Of a stretch of DNA of 64,000 nucleotides, positions 16,806 through 24,647 are shown in pieces. This stretch comes from Kitasatospora phosalacinea (GTDB lineage Bacteria > Actinomycetota > Actinomycetes > Streptomycetales > Streptomycetaceae): NCBI RefSeq assembly GCF_000716545.1, contig NZ_JNWZ01000031.1, forward strand, positions 9,295 to 73,294, in the 5' to 3' direction. A program made the translations under genes and the position numbers. The notes beneath the pieces were generated by a model. The model was not told where the DNA came from and searched no databases. It saw only the letters and a list, made by a program, of their open reading frames with translations. How positions within the stretch are numbered: position 1 is the first letter of the stretch; the number at the start of each line of letters is the position of its first letter.

Positions 16806-17897
16806 TCAGCAGGACTGGCGCACCACCAGGTGGGTGGGCAGCACCACCGAGCGGCCCGGCGCCGGGTCCTGGAGCAGTTCCACCGCCCGGGCGCCCAGGT
16901 CCTCGACCGGCTGGCGGACGGTGGTCAGGCCGGGTCGGGCCGTCGCGGCGGCCGGGGAGTCGTCGAAGCCGATCACCGCGACGTCGTCCGGCACCCGTCG
17001 CCCGAGCCGGTGCAGCGCCCGCAGCGCGCCCATCGCCATCGCGTCCGAGGCGGCGAACACCGCGTCCACGTCCGGGTACTGGTCGAGCAGCCGGAGCATC
17101 GCGTGCTCGCCGGAGCGCGACCCGAAGTCGCCGTACGCCACCGCGCAGCGGGCCGGGTCGCCCTGGTCGGCCAGCGCCCGCCGGTAGCCGGCCAGCCGGT
17201 CGGCGCCCGCGGCGGTGTCCGGCGGCCCGGCGATGGTGGCGATCCGCCGCCGCCCGGCCCGGTGCAGCAGGTTCACGGCGGCGCGGGCGCCGCTCAGGTT
17301 GTCGGCGTCCACGTGCGCCAGCCGCTGCGACTGCGGGGGCCGGCCCAGCGACACCACCGGCACGCCCGCGGCCTGCAGCAGCCCGGGCAGCGCGGGGTCG
17401 CCCCACCGCCCGACCAGCAGCACGCCGTCCACGTGCCCGCCGCACAGGTAGCGCACCAGCGAGGGCCTGGCCGGCCCGGGGCCCGCCGTCAGCACCACCA
17501 ACTCCCTTTCGGGTACGACGCGTTGCGCACCGGCGAGCAGCCGCACCGGGAACGGGTCGGCGTGGAAGCGCAGCACGTCCGCGAACGCCACCACGGCGAT
17601 CGCCCCGGTGTCCCGGGCGGTCGCGGCGGGGGCCCGGCGGCGGACGTAGTTCAATTCGCGGGCCGCGCACTCGACGCGCGCCGCGATCTCGGCGGACACC
17701 GGTGCGGACCGGTTCAGCACCCGGGACGCGGTGGCGCTCGACACGCCCGCGCGGGCCGCGACCTGGGCCAGCGTCGGCCCGGGCGACGCGCTCGGCGTGC
17801 CGTCCGGCGTGTCCTCGGAGCAGGGGGTCGGGAACGGGAGGGCGCCGCCCGGCTGGCGGGGGGCGCTCGTCGGGTGGGGGAGCGGGTGCACGGGCAA
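16806..17897 (-). CDS. LacI family transcriptional regulator
   Basis: About 363 residues. The HTH with hinge reads TLAQVAARAGVSSATASRVLNRSAPVS, and the periplasmic-binding-like effector domain includes AHVDADNLSGARAAVNLLHRAGRRRIA, DAVFAASDAMAMGALRAL and DDVAVIGFDDSPAAATARPGLTTVRQP. These are the classical LacI/GalR landmarks. The start is uncertain: TTG 17897 has AGGAAGG nine bases upstream, while GTG 17891 is slightly further in. An N-terminal Pro-rich extension of about 30 residues precedes the HTH. A good promoter lies at 17967-17996. The effector is probably a sugar; the nearby xyloglucanase is a possible target but is not adjacent. Confidence 0.92.
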   Translation of the reverse strand: MPVHPLPHPTSAPRQPGGALPFPTPCSEDTPDGTPSASPGPTLAQVAARAGVSSATASRVLNRSAPVSAEIAARVECAARELNYVRRRAPAATARDTGAIAVVAFADVLRFHADPFPVRLLAGAQRVVPERELVVLTAGPGPARPSLVRYLCGGHVDGVLLVGRWGDPALPGLLQAAGVPVVSLGRPPQSQRLAHVDADNLSGARAAVNLLHRAGRRRIATIAGPPDTAAGADRLAGYRRALADQGDPARCAVAYGDFGSRSGEHAMLRLLDQYPDVDAVFAASDAMAMGALRALHRLGRRVPDDVAVIGFDDSPAAATARPGLTTVRQPVEDLGARAVELLQDPAPGRSVVLPTHLVVRQSC

Positions 17898-17966
17898 CGC
17901 GGTCGCCCTTCCTGGCGCGGGGTGGGGGGTACCGCTGGCCACCCGCCCGGGGCCATCGGTGACCGC

Positions 17967-17996
17967 ACCGTAGGTGTCTGGTCGGTGGACCGTCAA
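17967..17996 (-). promoter_or_regulatory. Promoter of the LacI gene
   Basis: Read leftward, TTGACG (17996-17991), an 18-bp spacer and TACGGT (17972-17967) match the vegetative consensus well. The start of transcription would be near 17960, about 60 bp before the TTG at 17897. Confidence 0.6.
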
Positions 17997-18023
17997 GGCT
18001 TGTGACACGACCATCTCGCCCAC

Positions 18024-18369
18024 TCCGCCCGGCCGCCGCCCCCGTCCCGCCGGTCATGATCGCCAGACCCGCGCCGCCCCACGGGAGTTGTCCCGTCCGG
18101 ATCATGACGCCCCGTCGGAAACGCGCCGCCCGCCCCGGAGGCCCGCCCGCACCCCGTGGCGGGACGGCCGTCTCGGCATGTGGATGGGCGGGGCGCAGGA
18201 CGAACGGGCCGGGCCCGGCCGGGACGTGACGGGCCGTCGTACATCGGCGCCGTCCGGTGCCTACGGCGGGAGCGAGAGCGGGAGCGGGAGTCCGAGTGCC
18301 CGCGACGCGCAGTGCCGGGACCGCGCCGACAGCCGGGGCCGTCCCGCTCGTTCCCGTCCCGCTCGGCGC
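18024..18369. other. Intergenic, no gene seen
   Basis: About 350 bp of GC-rich DNA between the LacI promoter and the integrase fragment. It contains a run of GGGAGC/GAGAGC imperfect repeats near 18268-18293. I find no convincing coding frame, RNA gene or terminator. Confidence 0.5.
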
Positions 18370-18547
18370 GTCGGAGAGCTTGCGGCTGCAGCGCCCGGAC
18401 CGGGGCGAGCCCCTGGCGCTCCTGGGTCGCGACGACATCGTCGCCTACCTGAACCGCATGGCCTTCCTGGAACGGCAGAGGAAAGTCACGCTCAAGACGC
18501 GGCGGGAGCAGTGCCTGGACCTGCAGCCCGTACGTTTCTTGCCATAA
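18370..18547 (+). pseudogene. Truncated tyrosine recombinase (integrase) fragment
   Basis: The frame ends at TAA-type stop 18545-18547. It reads ESLRLQRPDRGEPLALLGRD, then DIVAYLNRMAFLERQ, then VTLKTRREQCLDLQ. This resembles the N-terminal SAM-like core-binding region of large actinobacterial site-specific integrases. It stops within that region, so the catalytic Arg/His/Tyr domain is missing. The upstream in-frame residues are low complexity. The recognition is from memory. It marks the left side of a patch with less extreme codon use. Confidence 0.55.
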
Positions 18548-18551
18548 CTGG

Positions 18552-18564
18552 TTTGTAATGCAAA
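18552..18564. promoter_or_regulatory. Operator-like imperfect palindrome TTTGTAATGCAAA
   Basis: The dyad TTTG-yAwTr-CAAA lies nine bases before GTG 18574. It would overlap the -10/transcription start of a leaderless message, since no ribosome site precedes the GTG. The partner may be the winged-helix regulator encoded second in the operon (19314). Confidence 0.5.
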
Positions 18565-18573
18565 GCTGATGGC

Positions 18574-19317
18574 GTGACAGACGCATCCATGCCCTCGTCG
18601 GGCACGCCCCGTGAAGTCCTGGCAGGCCTCGGCGACCTGACCCGCAAGGTCCGGGCCGCGCAGCGCGGCACCTGGTTCCCCCTCCTGCTGCTGGGGGTGC
18701 TCACGCTGGGCGGGATCCTGGTCGGCCGCTTCACCTTCAAGATCGAGGCAGTGGCCTGCCCGGCGGGTGAGGCCGCAGTCGGCGGCTGCACCCTGGTCAC
18801 GCAGGGCTCGGCGCTCTACTGGCCCCTCGGGCTCGCCCTCGCCTACGCCGCGACGGCGTTCTTCTACATCCGCCGCTCCCGCAACCGCGGTGTCGGGAGC
18901 CGGGTGCGGCCCTACGTCCTGACGGGGATCGTCCTGGTCGCCCTGGCGAGTGCCACCGCGCTCTGGAGCCTGCGGCACGGGGTGGCGCAGCTCGGCGAAC
19001 CGCTCGACTTCTGGGGCCTGCACCTCGACCCCGCTTCCGGGTTGACGAGGTTCCTCGAACGGCTCGCCGGGAACGCCATGGCCGTCGGGTTGCCGCTGCT
19101 GGTGCTGGCCCGGGTGGAGCGCAGCCGCGCTCTGCTGCTGCTCGCGGTGGTGTACCTGGCCGTCGAGCTGGTGCCGCTGTCCACCGGCTGGGCGGGGATC
19201 CCGTTCACCTCCCCGTGGTCCGCTCTGCCCACCTTCGGCGTCCCCGGCGTGCTTCTCCTGCTCGGTGCGCTGGGCTTCGGCCTGGCCGAGCTGTCCGGCC
19301 GGCGTAACGCGTCATGA
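18574..19317 (+). CDS. Six-helix integral membrane protein, function unknown
   Basis: A 247-residue protein with about six hydrophobic helices (roughly residues 33-53, 82-100, 114-134, 163-181, 187-206, 217-242) and a short charged N-terminus. It contains CPAGEAAVGGC in the first external loop, a possible disulfide. GTG 18574 has no Shine-Dalgarno, so the message may be leaderless. The end overlaps the next gene as ATGA, so the pair is one operon with a winged-helix regulator. Such membrane-protein/regulator pairs are frequent in streptomycetes, but the transported or sensed molecule is unknown. Confidence 0.75.
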   Translation: MTDASMPSSGTPREVLAGLGDLTRKVRAAQRGTWFPLLLLGVLTLGGILVGRFTFKIEAVACPAGEAAVGGCTLVTQGSALYWPLGLALAYAATAFFYIRRSRNRGVGSRVRPYVLTGIVLVALASATALWSLRHGVAQLGEPLDFWGLHLDPASGLTRFLERLAGNAMAVGLPLLVLARVERSRALLLLAVVYLAVELVPLSTGWAGIPFTSPWSALPTFGVPGVLLLLGALGFGLAELSGRRNAS

Positions 19318-19652
19318 CCGATCAGCCCGAGCAGCACCCCATCACCGGCCTGGACGACGTGGTCCACCAGCGCGTGCGCCTTGGCATCCTCACCGTTGCC
19401 CACCAAGCGGGCCGGGTCGAGTTCGGCTTTCTGCGCACGGCGCTCGGCCTCACCGCAGGAAACCTCAGCCAGCACCTGTCCGTGCTGGAGAAGGCCGGGC
19501 TGGTGGAGATCGAGAAGGGCTATGAGGGCAAACGCGCCCGCACCTGGCTCTCCCTCACCCCTGCGGGCAACCGCGCCCTGCGCGAGGAGGTCGCCCAGCT
19601 CAAGCGACTCATCCACCAGATCGAGCACGGCAGCTCAGCCCCGGAGTCCTGA
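19314..19652 (+). CDS. Winged-helix transcriptional regulator (ArsR/MarR-like, HTH_27 type)
   Basis: A 112-residue protein. VRLGILTVAHQAGRVEFGFL leads into an HTH with recognition segment GLTAGNLSQHLSVLEKAGLV (about 46-65). The wing KGYEGKRARTWLSLTPAG follows, then a C-terminal helix. The pattern is that of small winged-helix regulators that follow membrane protein genes. It is translationally coupled to the upstream gene by ATGA. It is likely to repress its own operon through the dyad at 18552-18564. A clear terminator follows. Confidence 0.88.
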   Translation: MTDQPEQHPITGLDDVVHQRVRLGILTVAHQAGRVEFGFLRTALGLTAGNLSQHLSVLEKAGLVEIEKGYEGKRARTWLSLTPAGNRALREEVAQLKRLIHQIEHGSSAPES

Positions 19653-19654
19653 TC

Positions 19655-19678
19655 CCGCTCACGGCGAGCCGTGAGCGG
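19655..19678 (+). terminator. Hairpin terminator, 10-bp stem
   Basis: CCGCTCACGG (19655-19664), loop CGAG, CCGTGAGCGG (19669-19678). It lies two bases after the winged-helix gene stop and ends in GGTT. Confidence 0.7.
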
Positions 19679-19744
19679 TTCCCACCGATGTCCGGCGGCC
19701 CGGACATCACACCGAACACCGTCCAGGAAACCCAGGGAGGACGC

Positions 19745-20950
19745 GTGACCATCACACCGGTCACCACGACGGACGTGACGCGCCGTCGCCTGCTCGCAGC
19801 CGCGCTGATGACGGGGCTCGGGGCCGCCGTGCCGATCAGCGCAGCACGCCAGGCGTGGGCGGCTCCCACCGCCCCCGGAGCATTACGGCTCACGCTGCCG
19901 GCACCCACCGGGCCGCACCCGGTGGGCACGGTGCCGCTCCACCTCGTCGACACCTCGCGTCCGGATCCTGTGGCCGGCCCGGGCCATCACCGAGAGCTGA
20001 TGGCCGGCGTCTGGTACCCCGCTCGCAAAACGGACGGCCTGCCGCGTGCTCCCTGGATGACCCAGGGCGCGCTGCAGGCGTTCCTGGCGGACGTCGGCTT
20101 CCCCCTCGATCCCGCCCTCGGCCCCCTCACCGCCGCACACACGGGCGCACCCGTGCACCGTACGGGCCGCCGCCTGCCCGTCCTCGTGTACTCGCACGGC
20201 GCGGGCAGCCACCGCGGCGACCACACGATCATGGTCCAGGAACTCGCCAGCCACGGTTATGCCGTGGTCACCCTCGACCACACGTACGACGCGTTCAGCG
20301 AGTTCCCCGACGGCCGACTCACCGTCCCGGCAGAGGTTCCGCCGTTCCCGGGGCCCCGTGACTTCGCCACGGACATCCGGTTCGTGCTCGACGCCGTCGA
20401 GGCCATGGCCGCCGGGCACAACCCCGACGCCGACGGCAGGCCGCTGCCCCAGGGACTGCTCGGCGCCCTCGACCCGAGGTGCATCGGCGCGTTCGGCTGG
20501 TCGAAGGGCGGCACCGCCACCGCGCTCACCATGCTCGCCGACCAGCGCATCGGCGCGGGGCTCAGCATCGACGGCCCGATGCAGCCGACCATCACCACCG
20601 ACCTGGACCGGCCGTTCATGATGATGACCGCCGACTTCACCCGGGCCGCCATGCCGGACGTCGCCGAGTTCTGGACGCACCTTCGCGGCTGGCGCCTGAA
20701 CATCCAGGCCGACGGGGCCATCCACAAGACGTACGGCGACTACGCGGCACTGGTCCCGCAAGCGGGCACGATCCTCGGCATGACGGACCAGCAGATCCAG
20801 GACATGATCGGCACCCTCGATCCGACCAGGGCGGTCCGGATCCAGCAGGCCTACCCGCTCGCGTTCTTCGACCAGCACCTGCGACACCGCCATGGACATC
20901 TGCTCGACGGCCCGAGTACGGCCTTCCCCGAAGTGAGGTTCATCGCGTGA
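19745..20950 (+). CDS. Tat-exported alpha/beta hydrolase (PAF-acetylhydrolase-like)
   Basis: A 401-residue secreted esterase. GTG 19745 follows GGGAGG. A twin-arginine signal with RRRLLAAALMTG begins at residue 13 and ends with an AWAA-type site near 40. The oxyanion region is VLVYSHGAGSHRGDH. The nucleophile elbow is GWSKG with Ser253, followed by SIDGPM (probable acid) and GAIHKTYGDY (probable His). The fold and length fit plasma or type-II platelet-activating-factor acetylhydrolases. It lies in a lower-GC patch between an integrase fragment and small remnants. The substrate is probably a short-chain lipid ester. Confidence 0.85.
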   Translation: MTITPVTTTDVTRRRLLAAALMTGLGAAVPISAARQAWAAPTAPGALRLTLPAPTGPHPVGTVPLHLVDTSRPDPVAGPGHHRELMAGVWYPARKTDGLPRAPWMTQGALQAFLADVGFPLDPALGPLTAAHTGAPVHRTGRRLPVLVYSHGAGSHRGDHTIMVQELASHGYAVVTLDHTYDAFSEFPDGRLTVPAEVPPFPGPRDFATDIRFVLDAVEAMAAGHNPDADGRPLPQGLLGALDPRCIGAFGWSKGGTATALTMLADQRIGAGLSIDGPMQPTITTDLDRPFMMMTADFTRAAMPDVAEFWTHLRGWRLNIQADGAIHKTYGDYAALVPQAGTILGMTDQQIQDMIGTLDPTRAVRIQQAYPLAFFDQHLRHRHGHLLDGPSTAFPEVRFIA

Positions 20951-20955
20951 GAAGC

Positions 20956-20982
20956 GGCGGACCGCGCAACGCGCGGTCCGCC
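20956..20982 (+). terminator. Hairpin terminator, 11-bp stem
   Basis: GGCGGACCGCG (20956-20966), loop CAACG, CGCGGTCCGCC (20972-20982). It starts five bases after the hydrolase stop. Confidence 0.75.
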
Positions 20983-21001
20983 CAATACGCCGGGAATGCC
21001 G

Positions 21002-21142
21002 TCACCATCGGACGCGGTTGCCGATCATGAGGCGGTAGCAGTCGTCGGAGACGGACTCCAACTGGTCCAGGATTTCGAAAATTCGCCCGTCGTAGGCGAA
21101 CGCATCATTCAGACCGGTCGGGTAGCCGTCACGGCGCAGCAT
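21002..21142 (-). CDS. Small ORF of 46 residues, possible gene remnant
   Basis: ATG 21142, preceded by AGGAAG eight bases upstream, reads leftward to TGA 21002. The product begins MLRRDGYPTGLNDAFAYDGR and ends SDDCYRLMIGNRVRW. It has a natural-looking composition (I, F, Y, N, D) unlike antisense translations of GC-rich DNA. Its codon third positions are less GC-rich than those of its neighbours. It may be a complete small protein or the C-terminal remnant of a longer gene, since a TAG lies in frame just upstream of the ATG. I do not recognise a family. Confidence 0.4.
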   Translation of the reverse strand: MLRRDGYPTGLNDAFAYDGRIFEILDQLESVSDDCYRLMIGNRVRW

Positions 21143-21580
21143 GCTGCGGGCTTCCTATCGGAAGGCCGGCATCAGAGGGACAGGCCGAAGCAAGTACCGG
21201 CCGTCCGACAATGGTGAGGCGGCTGCCCTGAAACGCTGGCCCGGACGATGCCGGCCCAACACCGGACTTCCCGGGCGCTCGGCAGGGGCTCGTCATCGAG
21301 GCGCCGTGGGCCAGGCAGTCAGGCAGCCATCCCCTCTCCGGCGCTCCCGGAAGCCACGGAAGGGTGAAGCCGGCCGGAGTGCCTTGCGACACACCTGTTG
21401 TGATCAACAGCCTTCCCAACCATAGCCGTTGAGCTGCGAGGACTCCGTCGTGAAGTCCGCCTCAGGATCGGCGGCCACCCGAGAACCGCCCACCTGCAGG
21501 AACAGGAACGGCGGCAGGCCGGTGCGCTGCGGCTGCCGCTCCGCCCTCCCGCCGGTGGACGGCGTCCTCCTGCCGGGGCG
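21143..21580. other. Intergenic with lower GC, one small dyad
   Basis: About 440 bp with no credible coding frame. CTGTTG-TGAT-CAACAG at 21395-21410 is a 6-bp dyad that could be an operator. Composition is more AT-rich than the surroundings, which suggests foreign or decayed DNA at the right side of the patch that begins at 18370. Confidence 0.4.
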
Positions 21581-22462
21581 TCAGCGAGCCAGCAGGTCCC
21601 GGACGACCGCGGTGATCTCGTCGGGGGCCTCCTCGGCCATGAAGTGCCCCGCGCGGGTGAGCCGGTGGTCCAGGTCGGGGGCCCAGGCCCGCCAGACCCC
21701 GGCGGCGTCGTAGCCCAGCCGCGCGCCCCAGTCCTGCTGGACGACGGTGACCGGCATGGCCAGCCGCGAGCCGGCGTCCAGGTCGGCCCGGTCGTGCAGC
21801 ACGTCGACGCCCGCCGAGGCGCGGTAGTCCGCGACGATCGACGGGACGGCCGCCGCGCTCGCCCGCAGGTACTCCGCGCGGACCTCGGGGGGCAGGGCGG
21901 CCGGGTCGTTCGCCCAGGCGTCGAGGAAGGACCCGAAGAACGCGTCCGCGCTGTTGGCGATCATGGTCTCCGGCAGGCCGGGCGGCTGCGCCATCAGGTA
22001 GAGGTGGTAGCCGACCGCCGCCGAGGTGCCGTGCAGGACGTCCCACATGTCCAGCGTCGGCACCACGTCGAGGATGCCCAGGCGGGTGACCGCCCCGGGG
22101 TGGTCCAGCCCGGCGCGGAAGGCGACCAGCGCACCCCGGTCGTGCCCCACCAGTGCGAAGCGCTCGTGGCCGAGCGCCGCCGCCAGGGCGACCACGTCGG
22201 CGGCCATCGCGCGCTTGGAGTACACCTCGGGGGCGGTGGCCGCCGGCTTGTCGCTGGCACCGTAGCCGCGCAGGTCGGGGCAGATCACCGTGTGCTCGGC
22301 GGCCAGCCGCGCGGCGACGTGCCGCCACATCAGGCGGGTCTGCGGGAAACCGTGCAGCAGCACCACCGGGCTGCCGCTGCCGCCCACCGACGCGGCCACC
22401 TCCACCCCGTCCGCACCGGGCAGCCGGACGTCTTCGAAACCGGGGACGTCGAACGTCTTCAC
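21581..22462 (-). CDS. Alpha/beta hydrolase, haloacetate dehalogenase/epoxide hydrolase family
   Basis: A 293-residue enzyme. The oxyanion motif is LLHGFPQTRLMW and the nucleophile is Asp108 in GHDRGA. The arginine-bearing PDLRGYGASDKP is present, and the catalytic His lies in RAGHFMAEEAPDE near the C-terminus. This is the Asp-nucleophile branch that includes fluoroacetate dehalogenase. However, the His-Trp pair that binds halide in those enzymes appears here as YHLYLM, so the Trp is missing and dehalogenase activity is doubtful. GTG 22462 follows GGAGGAG. It diverges from the SARP gene and shares its control region. Confidence 0.85.
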   Translation of the reverse strand: MKTFDVPGFEDVRLPGADGVEVAASVGGSGSPVVLLHGFPQTRLMWRHVAARLAAEHTVICPDLRGYGASDKPAATAPEVYSKRAMAADVVALAAALGHERFALVGHDRGALVAFRAGLDHPGAVTRLGILDVVPTLDMWDVLHGTSAAVGYHLYLMAQPPGLPETMIANSADAFFGSFLDAWANDPAALPPEVRAEYLRASAAAVPSIVADYRASAGVDVLHDRADLDAGSRLAMPVTVVQQDWGARLGYDAAGVWRAWAPDLDHRLTRAGHFMAEEAPDEITAVVRDLLAR

Positions 22463-22509
22463 GGAACTCCTCCTTCGATCGGGAACCGACCGCACCAGCC
22501 TCGGCGACG

Positions 22510-22529
22510 CCGATCAGCAACCGATCAGC
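22510..22529. promoter_or_regulatory. Direct repeat CCGATCAGC at 11-bp period, SARP-type site
   Basis: CCGATCAGC occurs at 22510-22518 and 22521-22529. SARP/AfsR-type activators bind direct repeats spaced at 11 or 22 bp just upstream of -10 boxes. Here the repeats sit in the 118-bp divergent space between the hydrolase and the SARP gene, so they may control either or both. Confidence 0.55.
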
Positions 22530-22580
22530 GCACGCGCCGCCCCTGCCGCCCGCCCGGCGCCCCGGAGGGAGGATGGGGGC

Positions 22581-24647
22581 ATGCGAATCGACGTGCTCGG
22601 TTCCGTCCGGGCCCGGCGCGACGACGGGACCCCGGTGGAACTGGGCGGCCCCCGCCACCGCGAAGTGCTGGCCCGACTGGTCGCCGCCGGAGGGCGGATG
22701 GTCCCCACCGACACCCTCGTCGACGACCTGTGGGCCGACCACCCGCCGCCCCGCGCCGTCGGCGCCCTGCGCACCTTCGTCGGCGCGCTGCGCCGGGCCC
22801 TGGAACCCGACCGGCCGCCCCGCACCCCGCCCCGCCTGCTGGTCACCGAGGGCCCCGGCTACGCCCTGCGCCTGCCCCGCGCGGACGTCGACGCCCACCG
22901 CTTCGAGGACACCCTGGCCCGCGCCCGGCACGACCCCGCGGCCGCCCCCGACCTCACCGCCGCCCTCGCCGACTGGCGCGGCCCCGCCTACGCCGACCTG
23001 CCCGACCGGCCCTGGGCCCGGCGCGAGCGGACCAGACTGGAGGAACTGCGCCTGGACGGACTCGAGTTGCGCGCCCGCCTGCTCCTCGACGCGGCCGGCG
23101 CCCGGGAGCGCACCGGCCCGGCCGCCGGGCGGGCGGCCGAACTGGCGGCCGGGCGGGCGGCCGAACTGGCGGCCGGGCGGGCGGCCGGGCGGGCGGCCGA
23201 ACTGGCGGCCGAACTGGGCGCCCACGTCGACGAGCACCCGTGGCGCGAACCGGCCTGGGCCCTGCTCGCCCGCGCCCTGCACCTGGCCGGCCGGCAGGCC
23301 GACGCGCTGGCCGCCCTGCGCCGCGCCCGCACTCTGCTCGGCGAACGGCTCGGCCTGGACCCGGGCGCGGAACTCCAACGCCTGGAGGCGGACATCCTCA
23401 CCGGCGCCACCCCGTACGGGCAGCCGCCCGCCGCCTGGAGCGTGCCCGGCGGCCGGCTCGGCCCGCGCACCACCGTCGACCTCGCCCGCACCCTCTCGCT
23501 CGCGGGCGGCGACGCCCTGCTACAGGCCCGGCGCGACCGCCTCGCCGCGATCCACGCCGCCGAGCGTGCCGGCGACCCCGCCCTGACCGCCCGGGTCATC
23601 GGCGCCTACGACGTCCCCGCGCTGTGGAGCCGCGCCGACGACGCCGAGCAGTCCCGGGCCGTGGTCGAGGCCGCCGAACGGACCCTCGCCACGCTCGGCC
23701 CCGACGCCCCCGACGCCCTGGCCGCCCGGCTGCTGGCCACCGTCGCCGTCGAGAGCCGCAGCGCCGACCAGACGCCGCAGCGGCTGCGCCGCGCCGGGCG
23801 GGCGGCCCGCCGGGCCGAGGAACTGGCCCGGCGGCTGGGCGACCCCGCGCTGCTGGCGTTCGCCCTCAACGGGGTCTTCCTGCAGTCCTTCGGCCGCCCC
23901 GGTCTGGCCCCCGAGCGGGACCGCACCGGCGCCGAGATCCTCGACCTGGCCACTCGGCACGACCTGCCGCAGTTCGCCGTCCTCGGCCGGCTCGTCCGCC
24001 TGCAGTCCGCCTCCGCGCTCGGCGACCTGGAGGCCGCCGCCGCGCACGCGCGGGCCGCCGAACGGCTCGCCACCACCGTCGAGGCGCCCCTGGTCGGCGT
24101 CCTGACCGGATGGTTCCGGGCCCGGGCCGCCGCCGAACTCAGCACCCGCCCCGGCGGGCCGACCGCCGCCGAGGCCGCCGCCCGCTACCGGGAGGCCGAC
24201 GCCGCGCTGCGCACCGCCGGGATGCCCGGCCTGCGGCGCGGCCTGCTCCCGCTCGCCCTGCTCGGCCTGCGCCTGCTGCACGGGCGGCCCGCCCCCGTCG
24301 ACCCGCGCCTGGACTGGGGCCCCTACCTGCCCTGGGCGCGCCCGCACGTGCTGCTCGCGCAGGGGCGCCGGGCGGAGGCGGCCGACGCGCTCGCCGCCCT
24401 GCCCGACCCCCCGCCCGACCACCTCCAGGAAGCCCTGTGGTGCCTGACCGTCCGCGCCGCCGCCCGGCTGGAACGGCCCGCCGCCGCGGCCCGGGCCGCC
24501 GGGGCCCTGCGCGGCGCCCGGGCCGAGCACGCCGGGGCGGCCGGCGGGCTGCTGACCCTGGGCCCGGTGGCCGGCTACCTGGACGAGGCGGACGAGGCGG
24601 CGGAGGCCGCAGCGTCCGGCGGGATCGGTCCTCGTCGTGGTCGTTGA
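22581..24647 (+). CDS. SARP/AfsR-like transcriptional regulator (BTAD domain)
   Basis: A 688-residue regulator. The N-terminal OmpR-like winged helix (1-90: MRIDVLGSVRARRDD, VPTDTLVDDLW, ALRTFVGALRRALEP, GPGYALRL) is followed by the bacterial transcriptional activation domain (about 95-265, ending GERLGLDPGAELQRLEADIL). The rest is helical, TPR-like repeats; there is no NB-ARC ATPase, unlike full AfsR. ATG 22581 follows GGAGGGAGG. An in-frame Ala/Gly/Arg repeat inserted in the BTAD (23124-23216) is unusual. The likely direct-repeat operator lies at 22510-22529. The C-terminus runs into DNA shared with the pseudogene at 24640-24869, so its last residues may not be original. Confidence 0.9.
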   Translation: MRIDVLGSVRARRDDGTPVELGGPRHREVLARLVAAGGRMVPTDTLVDDLWADHPPPRAVGALRTFVGALRRALEPDRPPRTPPRLLVTEGPGYALRLPRADVDAHRFEDTLARARHDPAAAPDLTAALADWRGPAYADLPDRPWARRERTRLEELRLDGLELRARLLLDAAGARERTGPAAGRAAELAAGRAAELAAGRAAGRAAELAAELGAHVDEHPWREPAWALLARALHLAGRQADALAALRRARTLLGERLGLDPGAELQRLEADILTGATPYGQPPAAWSVPGGRLGPRTTVDLARTLSLAGGDALLQARRDRLAAIHAAERAGDPALTARVIGAYDVPALWSRADDAEQSRAVVEAAERTLATLGPDAPDALAARLLATVAVESRSADQTPQRLRRAGRAARRAEELARRLGDPALLAFALNGVFLQSFGRPGLAPERDRTGAEILDLATRHDLPQFAVLGRLVRLQSASALGDLEAAAAHARAAERLATTVEAPLVGVLTGWFRARAAAELSTRPGGPTAAEAAARYREADAALRTAGMPGLRRGLLPLALLGLRLLHGRPAPVDPRLDWGPYLPWARPHVLLAQGRRAEAADALAALPDPPPDHLQEALWCLTVRAAARLERPAAAARAAGALRGARAEHAGAAGGLLTLGPVAGYLDEADEAAEAAASGGIGPRRGR
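23124..23216 (+). repeat. In-frame tandem repeat inside the SARP gene
   Basis: Units made from GGGCGGGCGGCC and GAACTGGCGGCC alternate three to four times and encode AGRAAELA-type repeats within a BTAD helix. The repeat length keeps frame. It probably arose by slippage and may vary in copy number between strains. Confidence 0.75.

Noticed and set aside
20983..21580. Transposase or insertion sequence in the lower-GC gap
   Set aside because: No terminal inverted repeats, DDE motif or open frame of useful length was found.
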